A program made the position numbers and the translations under genes. Below the pieces are notes generated by a model that was given only the letters and a program-made list of their open reading frames with translations, did no database searches and was not told the origin of the DNA. A DNA stretch of 64,000 bases from positions 48,372 to 112,371 of the IMG/VR virus record IMGVR_UViG_3300007511_000007, one strand, 5' to 3'. The first letter of the stretch is position 1; the number at the start of each line of letters is the position of its first letter. This document shows positions 26,343 to 35,205 of the stretch, in pieces. This DNA comes from a virus.

Positions 26343-27047
26343 TCAGATTGGGAAATACTCCTTGATACCTCTACCATACTTATCCCAAAGCTCCCCCGGG
26401 TCTTTGCCCCCGGAGTACGGGATATCTACACAATCTAATCCTACTCTTTTGAGAGCTTCTAGTGCTCCCATTCTCTTTCTTCCGGTGTCGTCCACCCACC
26501 CCACGACTCCCCTGCGCCCCGTGTCATCCCGGTCGTAAACCATTTTGACACGACATCGGAACCGACGTAAAAACTCGATATGCTTGCGAGTCATCGCAGC
26601 CCGGATCGAAGACAACACGACATCGCCCGCCGGGATAACCCACTCCATTGCGAACAGATCGAAAAGCCCTTCCACAACCCACGCCGTTGATCCCTGCCAT
26701 AACCGTGCGACAGAATCTCGACGCATCTCCCAAAGAGGGTTCCAGCCCGAACGGGGGCCGAGGTACCGGACAACCCTTTTCTGCACCATCGATCTCGCAT
26801 TGAATCCGATGGGAACCCCACGAGGAGACCAGATGGGGCAGATCAACATCCCCTTGAGGCGTTCCCCATGAGAACCAAATTGAGAGCAAAAGTTTGCGTC
26901 CGGGGGTGGCTCGGCTAACTCTGTCCACTCCCCCAACTCCATGTCTTGAATGGTTTCCAACTTTCCACCACGCCCCAAAAGGTATCCTTCTACCTCTTCG
27001 GTGAGGACGACGGCTTCTGACAGGGCTTCTGTTAACCACTCACTCAT
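26343..27047 (-). CDS. DnaG-type primase catalytic core (TOPRIM)
   Basis: This 234-residue protein has the primase core order: CPIWSPRGVPIGFNARSM (RNA polymerase basic-like motif), the TOPRIM glutamate in WVVEGLFDLFAMEW, the DxDxxG motif in VYDRDDTGRRG, and SGGKDPGELW. It is shorter than DnaG and lacks a clear N-terminal zinc domain and helicase-binding domain, so it is a minimal primase. It starts four bases inside the upstream gene. It would lay RNA primers for the phage replisome. Confidence 0.85.
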   Translation of the reverse strand: MSEWLTEALSEAVVLTEEVEGYLLGRGGKLETIQDMELGEWTELAEPPPDANFCSQFGSHGERLKGMLICPIWSPRGVPIGFNARSMVQKRVVRYLGPRSGWNPLWEMRRDSVARLWQGSTAWVVEGLFDLFAMEWVIPAGDVVLSSIRAAMTRKHIEFLRRFRCRVKMVYDRDDTGRRGVVGWVDDTGRKRMGALEALKRVGLDCVDIPYSGGKDPGELWDKYGRGIKEYFPI

Positions 27048-27589
27048 CTCTTGGCGATTGCCATACCTCTACTGGGGTTGTGGACAACTGAAATGATGCT
27101 GGACGAGCCGATCCGAGAGACAAAACCCAAAAGCTCTTTGTCTGTGGGTACCACAACAACATGACTGCCAGGGAGCCACTGAACCTCTGTGACCTTTTGA
27201 TCCTTGAACGTCTCCCGCAAACGATCTGCCATCTTGGACTTCGCCCGGATGAGCAATTCAAGCTCCTCAATTTCGAAGGACTTGAGATACTGAATTGCCG
27301 CCCCGATCCCCTTTAAAGAATAAGGAAAGACATTCCCCCACTGGCTCGTTGTGCCCTGTGAAGCAATCTCGGCCACGACCTCTCTGTAGAATTCCCCATT
27401 CTTGCGCACGTTTCGGCGCACCGCTGCCCGAACCACATCTCCGAAAGCCTCCGGAACCCACACCAGAGCACGGGTACTGGAAACCAAAAAGGGAGCCGCA
27501 ATCGGATCAACCCTGAACTCCATCGCCAACGGCAACCGGTTCGAGCCGATATTGATAGGCAACTCCAGAGTCTGAAGTAAATCACTCAT
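27044..27589 (-). CDS. Hypothetical replication-block protein
   Basis: This 181-residue protein starts at ATG after gaggtag and overlaps the primase start by four bases. It has mixed alpha/beta composition with a C-terminal strand-rich part (VTEVQWLPGSHVVVVPTDKE). I recognise no family. Tight coupling to the primase and to the zinc-cysteine protein upstream suggests a replisome accessory role, by context only. Confidence 0.78.
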   Translation of the reverse strand: MSDLLQTLELPINIGSNRLPLAMEFRVDPIAAPFLVSSTRALVWVPEAFGDVVRAAVRRNVRKNGEFYREVVAEIASQGTTSQWGNVFPYSLKGIGAAIQYLKSFEIEELELLIRAKSKMADRLRETFKDQKVTEVQWLPGSHVVVVPTDKELLGFVSRIGSSSIISVVHNPSRGMAIAKR

Positions 27590-27595
27590 TTTGGC

Positions 27596-28039
27596 CTACC
27601 TCATGAATTTGATCCACCTCTTGAACCTGTCCCATTTCCCAAGCGGTTCTTCCTCCTCCTCGTCGATCTCTGGGAGATCCACAGATTCACTACCGCTTTC
27701 CTGTAAAACCCACCGGAGAGCAGCAATATCGGGGTAGTTCGCCGCAATCTCTGATAACTTGCCCTTCATCAAGGCTTGAAACTCAGTTTTGATCGTTTCC
27801 TTCGTCTGACGGGCCTCCCACAGACTACAAGACCTCGCTTGTTCCAGACATTCAGGGTCGCTCGGGTCACAAAAAATCCTGAACTTACTGTTAGGGTGCC
27901 CACAGAAACAACCTAACGCCTCTTTAGAGTTATGGAGACAGCGAAGGGGTGTCTTCTTGAAGTTGCTTTGTAGAAGCTTCTTGAGGTGCCGATACGTCAC
28001 CTGTTTCAGCTTCTGCTGTATTTCCCCTTCCCGTCGCAC
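27596..28039 (-). CDS. Cysteine-rich putative zinc-binding replication-block protein
   Basis: The protein has 147 residues. The start GTG overlaps the upstream stop (TAGTG). A cluster of six cysteines (PLRCLHN, LGCFCGH, RIFCDPSDPECLEQARSCSL) in residues 33-72 probably binds one or two metal ions. The N-terminal helix EIQQKLKQVTYRHLKKLLQ is amphipathic; the C-terminus has an acidic EEEEE run and a basic-aromatic tail. No enzyme motif was seen. A replication or recombination accessory is likely by location. Confidence 0.78.
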   Translation of the reverse strand: MRREGEIQQKLKQVTYRHLKKLLQSNFKKTPLRCLHNSKEALGCFCGHPNSKFRIFCDPSDPECLEQARSCSLWEARQTKETIKTEFQALMKGKLSEIAANYPDIAALRWVLQESGSESVDLPEIDEEEEEPLGKWDRFKRWIKFMR

Positions 28040-28701
28040 TACTTTTTCCCCTTCCCACGTACTCGGTCCAGATGGGCAATCCCTTGTTTACCTTTCCTGA
28101 CTCGATAGGGGTTATGCCCGGCATCAACCAAAACCGTATCGTGAGTGATTAGAAGAATATCAAGCCCCATCCTTTTACAGATCGCTTCGAGGAACTTTCC
28201 GGTATTGACCACATACTCGTGGTTGATCGCAGGGAGGGCTTCGTCCAACAAAAGAAGAGGGCGCATCCCCCGTTTGACCAGAATGGTGATCCTCATCAAA
28301 ACTGATTGAAGAGTCGTTACCGCACCGCCGAAAGCATCGTTGGCCATACCTTCGACCACGGTACCATCATCTTTGCAGTCAAGCGTCTTCATCCCCACAC
28401 TAACCTTACCCCGCAAGACCTCCACTTCTCCCTTTACCGAAAGGTTCTGGTCATCAAAAACAGACTGCAACCCCTCGCTCTGAAGTTTCTCTACCGCGGC
28501 CACGCTGTCGGTAATCTCTTTGTCAATGAGGCTGCGAAACAATCCCGAGACCCGATCCAGCAAATCCCCCTCCACTTCGAGGTTGCCGATCTCTGTCTGG
28601 ATATTTTTGATCCGAGTCCGCACCGCTTCACGCAGCCCGATCACCATATCAACCCGGCTTCGGAGATTCGAAACGTCAGAGATGCCTACTTCGTCTGGCA
28701 T
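28039..28701 (-). CDS. Rad50/SbcC-type ABC ATPase, C-terminal lobe only
   Basis: The 220-residue protein starts at the ATG of a TAATG overlap with the clamp stop. The N-terminal 85 residues are coiled coil. They are followed by strands (LSVKGEVEVL), an ABC-signature-like NDAFGGAVTTLQSVLMRI, Walker B with D-loop LLLLDEALPAI and the switch-region LLITHD. There is no Walker A, so it cannot bind ATP alone. The Walker A half is encoded separately at 32063-33304. The pair probably forms one composite Rad50-like ATPase working with the SbcD nuclease. Confidence 0.85.
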   Translation of the reverse strand: MPDEVGISDVSNLRSRVDMVIGLREAVRTRIKNIQTEIGNLEVEGDLLDRVSGLFRSLIDKEITDSVAAVEKLQSEGLQSVFDDQNLSVKGEVEVLRGKVSVGMKTLDCKDDGTVVEGMANDAFGGAVTTLQSVLMRITILVKRGMRPLLLLDEALPAINHEYVVNTGKFLEAICKRMGLDILLITHDTVLVDAGHNPYRVRKGKQGIAHLDRVRGKGKK

Positions 28702-29852
28702 TAGACCAACCACATCAACATGCTCAAGTAGTGATCCTGCCCCCGGGTTTCCTCAACCCGGACCCAACCCCCCTGCTTCCGAGGACGGATATCGAATCGA
28801 ACATTGTCGTTCTCAGATTTCGACAACAACTTCAAGAGGGCTTCCGCATCTACAATGAGGCCGTCCTTGGGGAGATCGGGCACACCTTCATCGCTCCCCG
28901 AATCCATGAACTCCAATCCGATCTCTGCCATGTCCCCGGTACTACGATCAATCATCCCAAGAAGCAATTCCCCGTCTTTCTCATGAAGATGGAGCTTCGT
29001 GTCTCCCTCCTTCCTGAACGGCATCAAGTAGAAGATCGAATTCGTCATCCCTTCTCGGGAAACGACCCACCAATGAACTTCGCCGCCCTGCCCCAAAGTC
29101 AAGGTCGGGAACTTGCTAGGCGGTTTCGCCTCCCCCAGGAGCGCACCATCGTTGCGACGGAAGATCGCATACCGCTCATGCTCCAACACTTCGACATCGG
29201 AGTCCCCGCAAAGACCCATGAAGTTCTCTATGGTCGTGACATCCTTACCCTGCATCCGCAGAGACCCTTTTTCCGTCCCTGGCAACGTCACAACAGTTGC
29301 GATCTTTTTGTCCGTCGCATAGAAGACCCCCTTGCGCAACTCTGTCACACAAAACGCCGGGGTCTTTGTCTCCTCCGTGGAGATGAAGGTCTTGAGGAAA
29401 GCCATAGCACTTTTCAGACGGGGTGCCTCGACCGCCATCGTCAACTTGGACTCTTCTACCAGTTTATCCCAACTGAAGAAATCTTCGGGGTCCAGAGACT
29501 CAAAGTTCATGGGACGGCGGGACTTGGTTCTTTGTGTCGTGACCTTGACCAGAGCTTCATCTGCATCGTAGGAGAACTCCATGGGGGCTTCTCCGTACAC
29601 GAAATTGATCCATTGGTTCATCGTCGAAGCGGAAAGAGTGAAGGGTACAAACTCACCCTCAATGGTTCCCTTGAGGGGTGCCCGACTGAACATCCTGCCA
29701 CTCTGGGACAAAATCTCTACCTTGTCTTTTGATCCCGGCCGCAATCGAAACAGGTAATGGCGTCGAATTTCCTCGGAGGAGGTTGAAGACACCGTCAGCC
29801 CAACCACTTTCAATGCGTCTACCAGGTCATTCTTCTCAACTGTCAGTTTCAT
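28701..29852 (-). CDS. dnaN: DnaN-like sliding clamp
   Basis: This 383-residue protein has the size and three-domain layout of a bacterial beta clamp: MKLTVEKNDLVDALKVVGLT at the start, central SKLTMAVEAPRLKSAMAF, LGEAKPPSKFPTL, and the third domain LIVDAEALLKLLSKSENDN. It ends in a hydrophobic YLSMLMWLV, resembling the beta clamp C-terminus. It tethers polymerase to DNA after loading by the DnaX, delta and delta-prime genes of this phage. The start has gagggggat upstream and lies inside the preceding small coiled-coil gene. Confidence 0.85.
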   Translation of the reverse strand: MKLTVEKNDLVDALKVVGLTVSSTSSEEIRRHYLFRLRPGSKDKVEILSQSGRMFSRAPLKGTIEGEFVPFTLSASTMNQWINFVYGEAPMEFSYDADEALVKVTTQRTKSRRPMNFESLDPEDFFSWDKLVEESKLTMAVEAPRLKSAMAFLKTFISTEETKTPAFCVTELRKGVFYATDKKIATVVTLPGTEKGSLRMQGKDVTTIENFMGLCGDSDVEVLEHERYAIFRRNDGALLGEAKPPSKFPTLTLGQGGEVHWWVVSREGMTNSIFYLMPFRKEGDTKLHLHEKDGELLLGMIDRSTGDMAEIGLEFMDSGSDEGVPDLPKDGLIVDAEALLKLLSKSENDNVRFDIRPRKQGGWVRVEETRGQDHYLSMLMWLV

Positions 29853-30126
29853 CTACATCCCCCTCAAACTGTTTCATGGCTGTTTCAGCCTTTTCAAGTT
29901 GCCCTTCCAGCTTGGTTACGGCTTTCCCGAGCATCCCCTCCAATCGGACAATCGTATCGTCGATCTTCTTTGGGTCGATGCCCTTCTTTTTGGCCTCTTC
30001 TTCGACTTGTTTCAAGCTATCTCTCGCATGTTCCAGCCGCCCGGTAATTCGCTGTACCCCAGCAGCCAGATCATCCCTTTTCTGAATGGCCGTATCCAAT
30101 CTGGCCGTCAATTCTTCTTGGCTCAC
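29836..30126 (-). CDS. Small coiled-coil protein of the recombination operon
   Basis: The protein has 96 residues. I chose the GTG at 30126 because it has gaggagg six bases upstream; another GTG at 30141 has no site. It is almost entirely coiled coil (two heptad-rich helices around IDPKKIDD), with a short acidic tail. Its position between the RecB-like nuclease and the clamp, near the split Rad50 genes, suggests it may add a missing coiled-coil arm or act as a recombination mediator; this is inference. Confidence 0.75.
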   Translation of the reverse strand: MSQEELTARLDTAIQKRDDLAAGVQRITGRLEHARDSLKQVEEEAKKKGIDPKKIDDTIVRLEGMLGKAVTKLEGQLEKAETAMKQFEGDVDETDS

Positions 30127-30146
30127 TTCGTTCCTCCTCACAGAAC

Positions 30147-30154
30147 TCTACCCC
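30147..30154 (-). promoter_or_regulatory. GGGGTAGA motif before the coiled-coil gene
   Basis: This is a variant of the GGAGTAGA motif, 21 bases upstream of the GTG at 30126, with TAGAGT as a possible -10 hexamer. Confidence 0.35.
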
Positions 30155-30170
30155 ATTTCGGGAAATTCTG

Positions 30171-31088
30171 TTAAAACGTCAACTCGACGGGGCCATCAGC
30201 CCCATCAATCAAATCATCCACTTCCTTGGGTTTTCTCGCCCTCTTCTTCCGTTGCACCTGCCGTTCCGTGCAAACAGTTTCCCAATCACACCATTTGCAA
30301 TACTTCGCTACCGGATTGGGATCAAACTTCTCCTTGTCCATCGCTTTGCGAGCCTCAATAGCCCTTTGCGCCAAGCCCTTGAGATCCTCTTTGGTGAACT
30401 CCACCCAATCGATCCCGCTTTCGACTTCATCGCTGTTTTCAATGGCAGTCCCATAAGGATACCGATAGTAAATGAAGCCCAACCGGTCGGGGCTTTTCCC
30501 ATAGGCCAGATTGAAGCAGAGGGCATACCATCGGAGTTGGTCCGGGTCTGTGTACTTCCCCTTGGACATCGAATTCTTGCCGTCGTAGATGGAAACCCCA
30601 CTATCGTCTCTTCGGATAATCAGGTCAGCACGCCCCCCAATCGGAGTGTACTTGTTGACGAAACCAATCAGATCCACCTCTCCCTTGGCGTATGGCCCCA
30701 GAAGACGGTTGTGCTTCATGGTCTTCAAGTAACCCTCAACCCCACGCAAACAAACGTCATACAACTCATCCCGTGGCGGGCAGGTTCTGGCATCGAGATG
30801 GAAGTTTGCAGTCTCAATAACGAACACTTTGTCCAACTGCTCTACCATTCGCTTCTTGAGCTTTTTGGGATCTCGCCAGATCTCCTCATTGTACATCCAC
30901 TCAATGACAGCCTGGATTACCGTCCCCATGTACGCATGATGTTCTGAGCGTTTGAACGGCTTTGACTTGCGCTTACCCGGGCCATTCCCGAGATCAATAG
31001 TGCCCCACCCCCGAGACCACAAAAAGCGTTGGGGGCAGTTCTCATACGTATCTAGGCTTGACCAATAAAGCGTGAATTTCTTTGCCAT
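30171..31088 (-). CDS. RecB/Cas4-like PD-(D/E)xK nuclease with Fe-S cysteines
   Basis: This 305-residue protein carries nuclease core motifs: SSLDTYENCPQRFLW at the N-terminus, GGRADLIIRRDDSGVSIYDG followed by Lys (GxxD...DGK), and DQLRWYALCF (QxxxY). One Cys in ENCPQ and three near the C-terminus (KYCKWCDWETVC) match the four-cysteine Fe-S cluster of AddB and Cas4 nucleases. It lies between SbcD and the clamp in the recombination operon. It is likely an exonuclease that resects DNA ends for RecA-mediated recombination. The ATG has gaggagag upstream. Confidence 0.9.
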   Translation of the reverse strand: MAKKFTLYWSSLDTYENCPQRFLWSRGWGTIDLGNGPGKRKSKPFKRSEHHAYMGTVIQAVIEWMYNEEIWRDPKKLKKRMVEQLDKVFVIETANFHLDARTCPPRDELYDVCLRGVEGYLKTMKHNRLLGPYAKGEVDLIGFVNKYTPIGGRADLIIRRDDSGVSIYDGKNSMSKGKYTDPDQLRWYALCFNLAYGKSPDRLGFIYYRYPYGTAIENSDEVESGIDWVEFTKEDLKGLAQRAIEARKAMDKEKFDPNPVAKYCKWCDWETVCTERQVQRKKRARKPKEVDDLIDGADGPVELTF

Positions 31089-31108
31089 TTCTCTCCTCGC
31101 CTGCTCAC

Positions 31109-31116
31109 TCTACTCC
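31109..31116 (-). promoter_or_regulatory. GGAGTAGA motif before the RecB-like nuclease gene
   Basis: This is an exact copy of the motif, 21 bases upstream of the ATG at 31088 and just before the ribosome-binding site gaggagag; the next bases give TAGAGT. Confidence 0.4.
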
Positions 31117-31119
31117 GAG

Positions 31120-32088
31120 TCAGGCGGTCTTCTCCAGATAAAGATACGCTTTCTCCCGAACATCCTCCGAGATCCCTGGCATCCCCCTCACGATATCTTT
31201 GAGACTCTCTCGATCTGTTGTCGTGAGGGCTGCTTGAATACTGTCGATAAATCCTTCCATCACCGCCGCTCTGGATTGCGTCCTTTCGCGCCCCTCCAGA
31301 TCAAAAATTTCAGCGGCCGGAGCGGTCTGCAGAGGGACTTGATCTATTTCGCAAGCCGTTTTAGAGAACTTCAAGACGGCTACAGAAGGTGTCCGATCCA
31401 CGTTGTCCTCGATCAAGGCTCCCCGAGAAATTGATCCCACATTCACGGCGTACTTGCCGGGGGCGAATTCGTAGACTCCCTGATCCCGGTGCCAGTGCCC
31501 GAAAGCAAAAACCGAGGCCGGATGGTTCTTGAGGTCTCCGTACTTGATTATGTCTTCGCCCTGGAACATGGTGCCACCGGCTCGGCTGGCCAATAAATGC
31601 GCAACAACTACCAGGTGGTCTTCATCCTTCTTCTGGATTCTCCCGAGTCGTTCGAGATCATACTCTGCACCGTGATACGGAACTCCCACCACCCGCACCT
31701 TCAGACCGCTTCGATCCGTAAAGACTGCTTCGTGTTCATCATACAGTCGCTGAAAAACTCCCGTGGAGAACAGAACCCCCAGAGGTTGTCTGTCTATGAA
31801 GCTGTAATCGCCGTAAACGCAGTCATGGTTCCCCACACAACAAAACGTAGGGCATGGGTAGTTTGCATGGGTATCTGCTATCGCCCTGACCATCTCGTGG
31901 GAATTCCTGAATGGGGACTTGGTGTCAAATACATCTCCCCCATCAAGCACGGCATCCGCTTTGTGCTGTTTTGCCAATCGCCCGATTTGGTCAAGCTTCC
32001 CCAGCAAGGTTTCCCGCCAATTGTCTTTGCGAGAACGAGGGGGCTTGTCCGAAATGTGGAGATCAGTCCTCCAAAGAAGTGTGATCAT
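31120..32088 (-). CDS. sbcD: SbcD/Mre11-type metallophosphoesterase nuclease
   Basis: This 322-residue protein has all five phosphoesterase motifs in order: RTDLHIS, DGGDVFD, VGNHDC, VVAHLL and FGHWHRD. These coordinate two metal ions for double-strand break nuclease activity. The C-terminal region is helical and probably contacts the Rad50 coiled coil. Its start overlaps the Walker A half of SbcC by 26 bases, the usual SbcC/SbcD coupling. Confidence 0.93.
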   Translation of the reverse strand: MITLLWRTDLHISDKPPRSRKDNWRETLLGKLDQIGRLAKQHKADAVLDGGDVFDTKSPFRNSHEMVRAIADTHANYPCPTFCCVGNHDCVYGDYSFIDRQPLGVLFSTGVFQRLYDEHEAVFTDRSGLKVRVVGVPYHGAEYDLERLGRIQKKDEDHLVVVAHLLASRAGGTMFQGEDIIKYGDLKNHPASVFAFGHWHRDQGVYEFAPGKYAVNVGSISRGALIEDNVDRTPSVAVLKFSKTACEIDQVPLQTAPAAEIFDLEGRERTQSRAAVMEGFIDSIQAALTTTDRESLKDIVRGMPGISEDVREKAYLYLEKTA

Positions 32089-33304
32089 GCTCCTCCCCCA
32101 CAGGTCGACTACAAGTTGGGCATACCGGTAGCAGTGCCAGCACTTCCTCTACCTCAGCATTTGCCTCATCCAACTCTTGCTGTTTGTTTTCCAATTCCCG
32201 TCCATTGAATCGGATCATATCAACTAGAAGCTTTTGATCCCCCTTCAACTGCTGAACAATCCCCAATGCCTTGGCCTGTTTCCGAGCCTGTTTCACAGAA
32301 AGCCCTTCAACCGTGTTCCGGAGATTATCCACCCCTGCCAACACCGCCTCCGTCTCCTTGGCATTCGTGTAACGTTGAGATAAATCACGCAGGGACGCCA
32401 GTTCCGCAGCAGTTTCCTGAACCTCTTGTATCTCTGTCCTTGACGCCACTTCGACCTGTTCCACACCCTCAGTCGCTTCAACAACTGCCTGTGCCTCTAC
32501 AAAACGTTGCTGCAACTCTTCCGCTTCTTTCAGCGCATCTTGTTGCTTGGCGAGTTCCTTCATTTCTTTACTGGACGGGACTTTGATCCCCTCAACAGGG
32601 ACTAGGGAAGCTACCAACTCCTGCGCAGCCATAAGCTGGTCTCGGATCTTCTTGACCCCCCGCAAACCATTTTCGATTCGTTGAACCTCTTTGCTCTGTT
32701 TCTCGATCAAAGCCATCTGAGTAACCAAATCGTCCAGGCCCTCGAAACTTTCCAACTCGGTTTCGGCTTCCCGCTCATCCTCGCGCCTTACCTTGAGCTT
32801 ACTTGTCACGGCTCTTTTGTCACGGTCGGATTCTCGCAAAGCCCGATTCAAATGACCCACCCGCTCAACATCGGCAATTGCTTCGGCCAAAACCGACCCC
32901 GGCTGATCCAGCAAAAAGACTGTCCCGGTAAACTGTTCCGCCACTTGAGGCCAGATTTCCCTGCCCGCAGCTTCGATGGGAACAACCCCGAAGGCTTTCA
33001 CTTCATCAGGAACGCCTTTCCCAGGATGAATCTCCTTACCGTTCACCGTATATTTGGGTTTGATCTTCTCCCCTTTCTCCCATTTGACGTGGTTCCCGTC
33101 GTCAAAGGTGATCTCCACGATGCACTTTTCAGCACCATGCCGCACAAAATTGTGCCCCGGGGTATTCGTGAAGACACCTTTGATAGCCCTCATCACAGTC
33201 GTCTTGCCAGCGTTGTTTGGCCCAGAAACAACAGTCAACCCGTCGATCTCGACAGTGGCATCCTTGATAGCCTGAAAATCTCGTATTCTGACTGTGACAG
33301 CCAT
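32063..33304 (-). CDS. sbcC: Rad50/SbcC N-terminal half, ending at the zinc hook
   Basis: In this 413-residue protein, the first 150 residues form the ATPase N-lobe with IRDFQAIKDATVEIDGLTVV, Walker A GPNNAGKTT (28-36) and a Q-loop-like segment FLLDQPGSVL. A long coiled coil from about 155 follows and reaches a zinc-hook motif CPTCSRPV near residue 395, after which the protein stops. A full-length SbcC would continue with the returning coil and the Walker B lobe; here that lobe is encoded 3.4 kb downstream at 28039-28701. No stop-codon mutation is evident; the two parts look like separate functional genes. Confidence 0.9.
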   Translation of the reverse strand: MAVTVRIRDFQAIKDATVEIDGLTVVSGPNNAGKTTVMRAIKGVFTNTPGHNFVRHGAEKCIVEITFDDGNHVKWEKGEKIKPKYTVNGKEIHPGKGVPDEVKAFGVVPIEAAGREIWPQVAEQFTGTVFLLDQPGSVLAEAIADVERVGHLNRALRESDRDKRAVTSKLKVRREDEREAETELESFEGLDDLVTQMALIEKQSKEVQRIENGLRGVKKIRDQLMAAQELVASLVPVEGIKVPSSKEMKELAKQQDALKEAEELQQRFVEAQAVVEATEGVEQVEVASRTEIQEVQETAAELASLRDLSQRYTNAKETEAVLAGVDNLRNTVEGLSVKQARKQAKALGIVQQLKGDQKLLVDMIRFNGRELENKQQELDEANAEVEEVLALLPVCPTCSRPVGEEHDHTSLED

Positions 33305-33306
33305 CG

Positions 33307-34515
33307 CTATGTAATCTCCAACAATTCGTCTACTTCTGCGTCCGACTCAGGCTCCGAGACATCGGTATCGTCTGCGGCTTCAATCGCTTTGATTACCAAT
33401 CCCCTGAGGATTTCGTACTTCCCCTTCTCGATGAGGAGTTTTTTGAAAGTGTCCCCCCCTTGCGCTTTCAACACTTCACCTTCAACTTCCCAATTAAGCC
33501 ACGAACCACTCTGAACCACGATCTTGTACGCTTTGGCGATCTCCATAATGGAACGGACATCGTCAATCCCAGTACCCCATTTCAAGTAAAACTCCATCTG
33601 AGATCCCTGAGACGTACTGACTTTGCACTTATCCAACTGTGAGCGAACTCTGCCGCCGACAACCCGTTCCTCGACTTTATGCGTCAGACGATTGCGGACT
33701 CGCCCTTTCTCCGATTTGACCCTGGCAAGGCTCATACGGACACAACTGTAATACTTCCAAACATCACCACCCTGGACATTTTTGCCGCCTGCGCCTCGTC
33801 CCATCGTACTGATCTTCTGACGACACTGCCCAATCGCAATGATGCTGGTTCCGGTGACCCCGATACGCTGTTTGATCTTGGGTACGAAAGACGACCACTT
33901 TGCAGCGATCAGGCCGACTCGTCCGATTTCCCCCTGTTCTTCAAGACTCTGATCGAAGATCGCTTTGGGGACTCCCGCCCCCACGGAATCGATCACAATC
34001 AAATGAACCCCACGGGACGCCGCCGCCCACATGATTTTCATCCCGTCTTCAAGGGTATTCGGCTGGGCCAGAAGAAAACGATCCGGATCTTCAATCGGAA
34101 CTCCCAATGCTTTTGCATAACTGGGAACGATCTCGTTTTCCCAATCAATGTAAATGCACTGGCCACCCATCTGACAGACACTGGCCGCAGCCGTCAAAGC
34201 CATTGTAGTCTTGCCAGAAGTTTCATGACCGTAGACCTGGACAATCCTCCCTCTCGGAATCCCGGGACACGGAGCAATCCCATATTGATTGGGCTGTCCT
34301 CCAATCTGATAGTCCAAAACGAATGACCCCGTGGAGAAGTGAGGAAGTGGCTTTTTCCAGACCGAGGCATCCAACTTGACCTCCCAATCCTTCCGCGGGA
34401 GCACTTTGTCTACGACATCTGCCAGTTGGGACAGTTTGCCACTTTTAGGTGACGGCCCCTTTTTGCCCTTCGCCTTTTTCCCTTTGGCCTTAGTTTTACC
34501 CTTATCCTTTGCCAT
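33307..34515 (-). CDS. recA: RecA-family recombinase
   Basis: The protein has 402 residues from the ATG at 34515, two bases after the upstream stop. The N-terminus is an unusual Lys/Gly-rich stretch (AKDKGKTKAKGKKAKGKKG). The core has STGSFVLDYQIGG, Walker A GHETSGKTT, the catalytic Glu region IDWENEIVPSYAKALG, Walker B HLIVIDSVGAG and the DNA-binding loop end GGKNVQGGDVWKYYSCVRMSL-like, corresponding to GGxALKFYASVR of RecA. The C-terminus is acidic. It would catalyse strand exchange in phage recombination and repair, together with the SbcCD and RecB-like genes of the same operon. Confidence 0.95.
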   Translation of the reverse strand: MAKDKGKTKAKGKKAKGKKGPSPKSGKLSQLADVVDKVLPRKDWEVKLDASVWKKPLPHFSTGSFVLDYQIGGQPNQYGIAPCPGIPRGRIVQVYGHETSGKTTMALTAAASVCQMGGQCIYIDWENEIVPSYAKALGVPIEDPDRFLLAQPNTLEDGMKIMWAAASRGVHLIVIDSVGAGVPKAIFDQSLEEQGEIGRVGLIAAKWSSFVPKIKQRIGVTGTSIIAIGQCRQKISTMGRGAGGKNVQGGDVWKYYSCVRMSLARVKSEKGRVRNRLTHKVEERVVGGRVRSQLDKCKVSTSQGSQMEFYLKWGTGIDDVRSIMEIAKAYKIVVQSGSWLNWEVEGEVLKAQGGDTFKKLLIEKGKYEILRGLVIKAIEAADDTDVSEPESDAEVDELLEIT

Positions 34516-34516
34516 T

Positions 34517-35161
34517 TCAGTCCTCCGACCACAGGAAGAATCTCTCGTCTTCTCGATACAACATACCCGAGCGAGTGATCTTTCCTGCTTTCTTGCCTCG
34601 CACATACGTGTGAATGTTAAGGAACTCTTTCTCTTCCACAGGAGTCAAATCCTCCCGTGAAAGGAGTCCATCATAGTACAACCAGAATCTCGCCGCCGAA
34701 GACGCCACCCAATAGGCATCAGCTTCGTTGTGGTTCCACCGCCCTTTACCGCCCGCCTGCGTTTTCGCTGCCTCTACCATATCAGGCTTGTTCATTTTCC
34801 AACCCTGCGGACGCTTCAGGAACTCCCTCGCATGAGCTTTCACCTGGGTCGGAGAGAAAAACACCGTATCCATTTTCTCAGTTCTCAAGGCTTCACAACA
34901 GTAGAGGAACAGGCCGTACATACCCTCTGAATAGAGATCGTTGAAGATCGGGTACTCGATCCCTACCCGGTCAGGCTTGTACTCCTGAAGCAGCTTTCTG
35001 AGTTCTTCCCGAAGATAAATGTAACGGTCAATGAAAAGAGAAGTGGGGAGGGTTTTGAAACGTCCACGAGCGATGCAAAGCCCCCTTCTCGTACTGGCCT
35101 CGGTATCGTAGATCGCCCATCCAAACTGTCTCAAAGATGGGTCGAATCCTGCGATAATCAC
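34517..35161 (-). CDS. RuvC-like Holliday junction resolvase
   Basis: This 214-residue protein has an RNase-H-fold resolvase pattern: first acidic motif IIAGFDPSLRQFGWAIYD, second VGIEYPIF and a C-terminal NHNEADAYWVA motif that supplies further acidic residues. The N-terminal 165 residues are RuvC-sized; the last 45 form a basic tail. It starts at GTG with ggagaaac upstream. Neighbouring recA supports a role in resolving recombination branches before packaging. Confidence 0.88.
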   Translation of the reverse strand: MIIAGFDPSLRQFGWAIYDTEASTRRGLCIARGRFKTLPTSLFIDRYIYLREELRKLLQEYKPDRVGIEYPIFNDLYSEGMYGLFLYCCEALRTEKMDTVFFSPTQVKAHAREFLKRPQGWKMNKPDMVEAAKTQAGGKGRWNHNEADAYWVASSAARFWLYYDGLLSREDLTPVEEKEFLNIHTYVRGKKAGKITRSGMLYREDERFFLWSED

Positions 35162-35205
35162 CTGTTTCTCCGGTCACAAAAAGGCCAGTACGAAAGGGGA
35201 ATCTT

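Noticed and set aside
28731-29732. Rightward open frame of 333 codons
   Set aside because: It is antisense to the sliding clamp gene; the composition is not protein-like and there is no site before the start.
32063-32100. Premature stop truncating a full SbcC gene
   Set aside because: No returning coiled coil or Walker B region is found in any frame downstream; the next gene (SbcD) begins at once, so this is a gene split and not a recent mutation.
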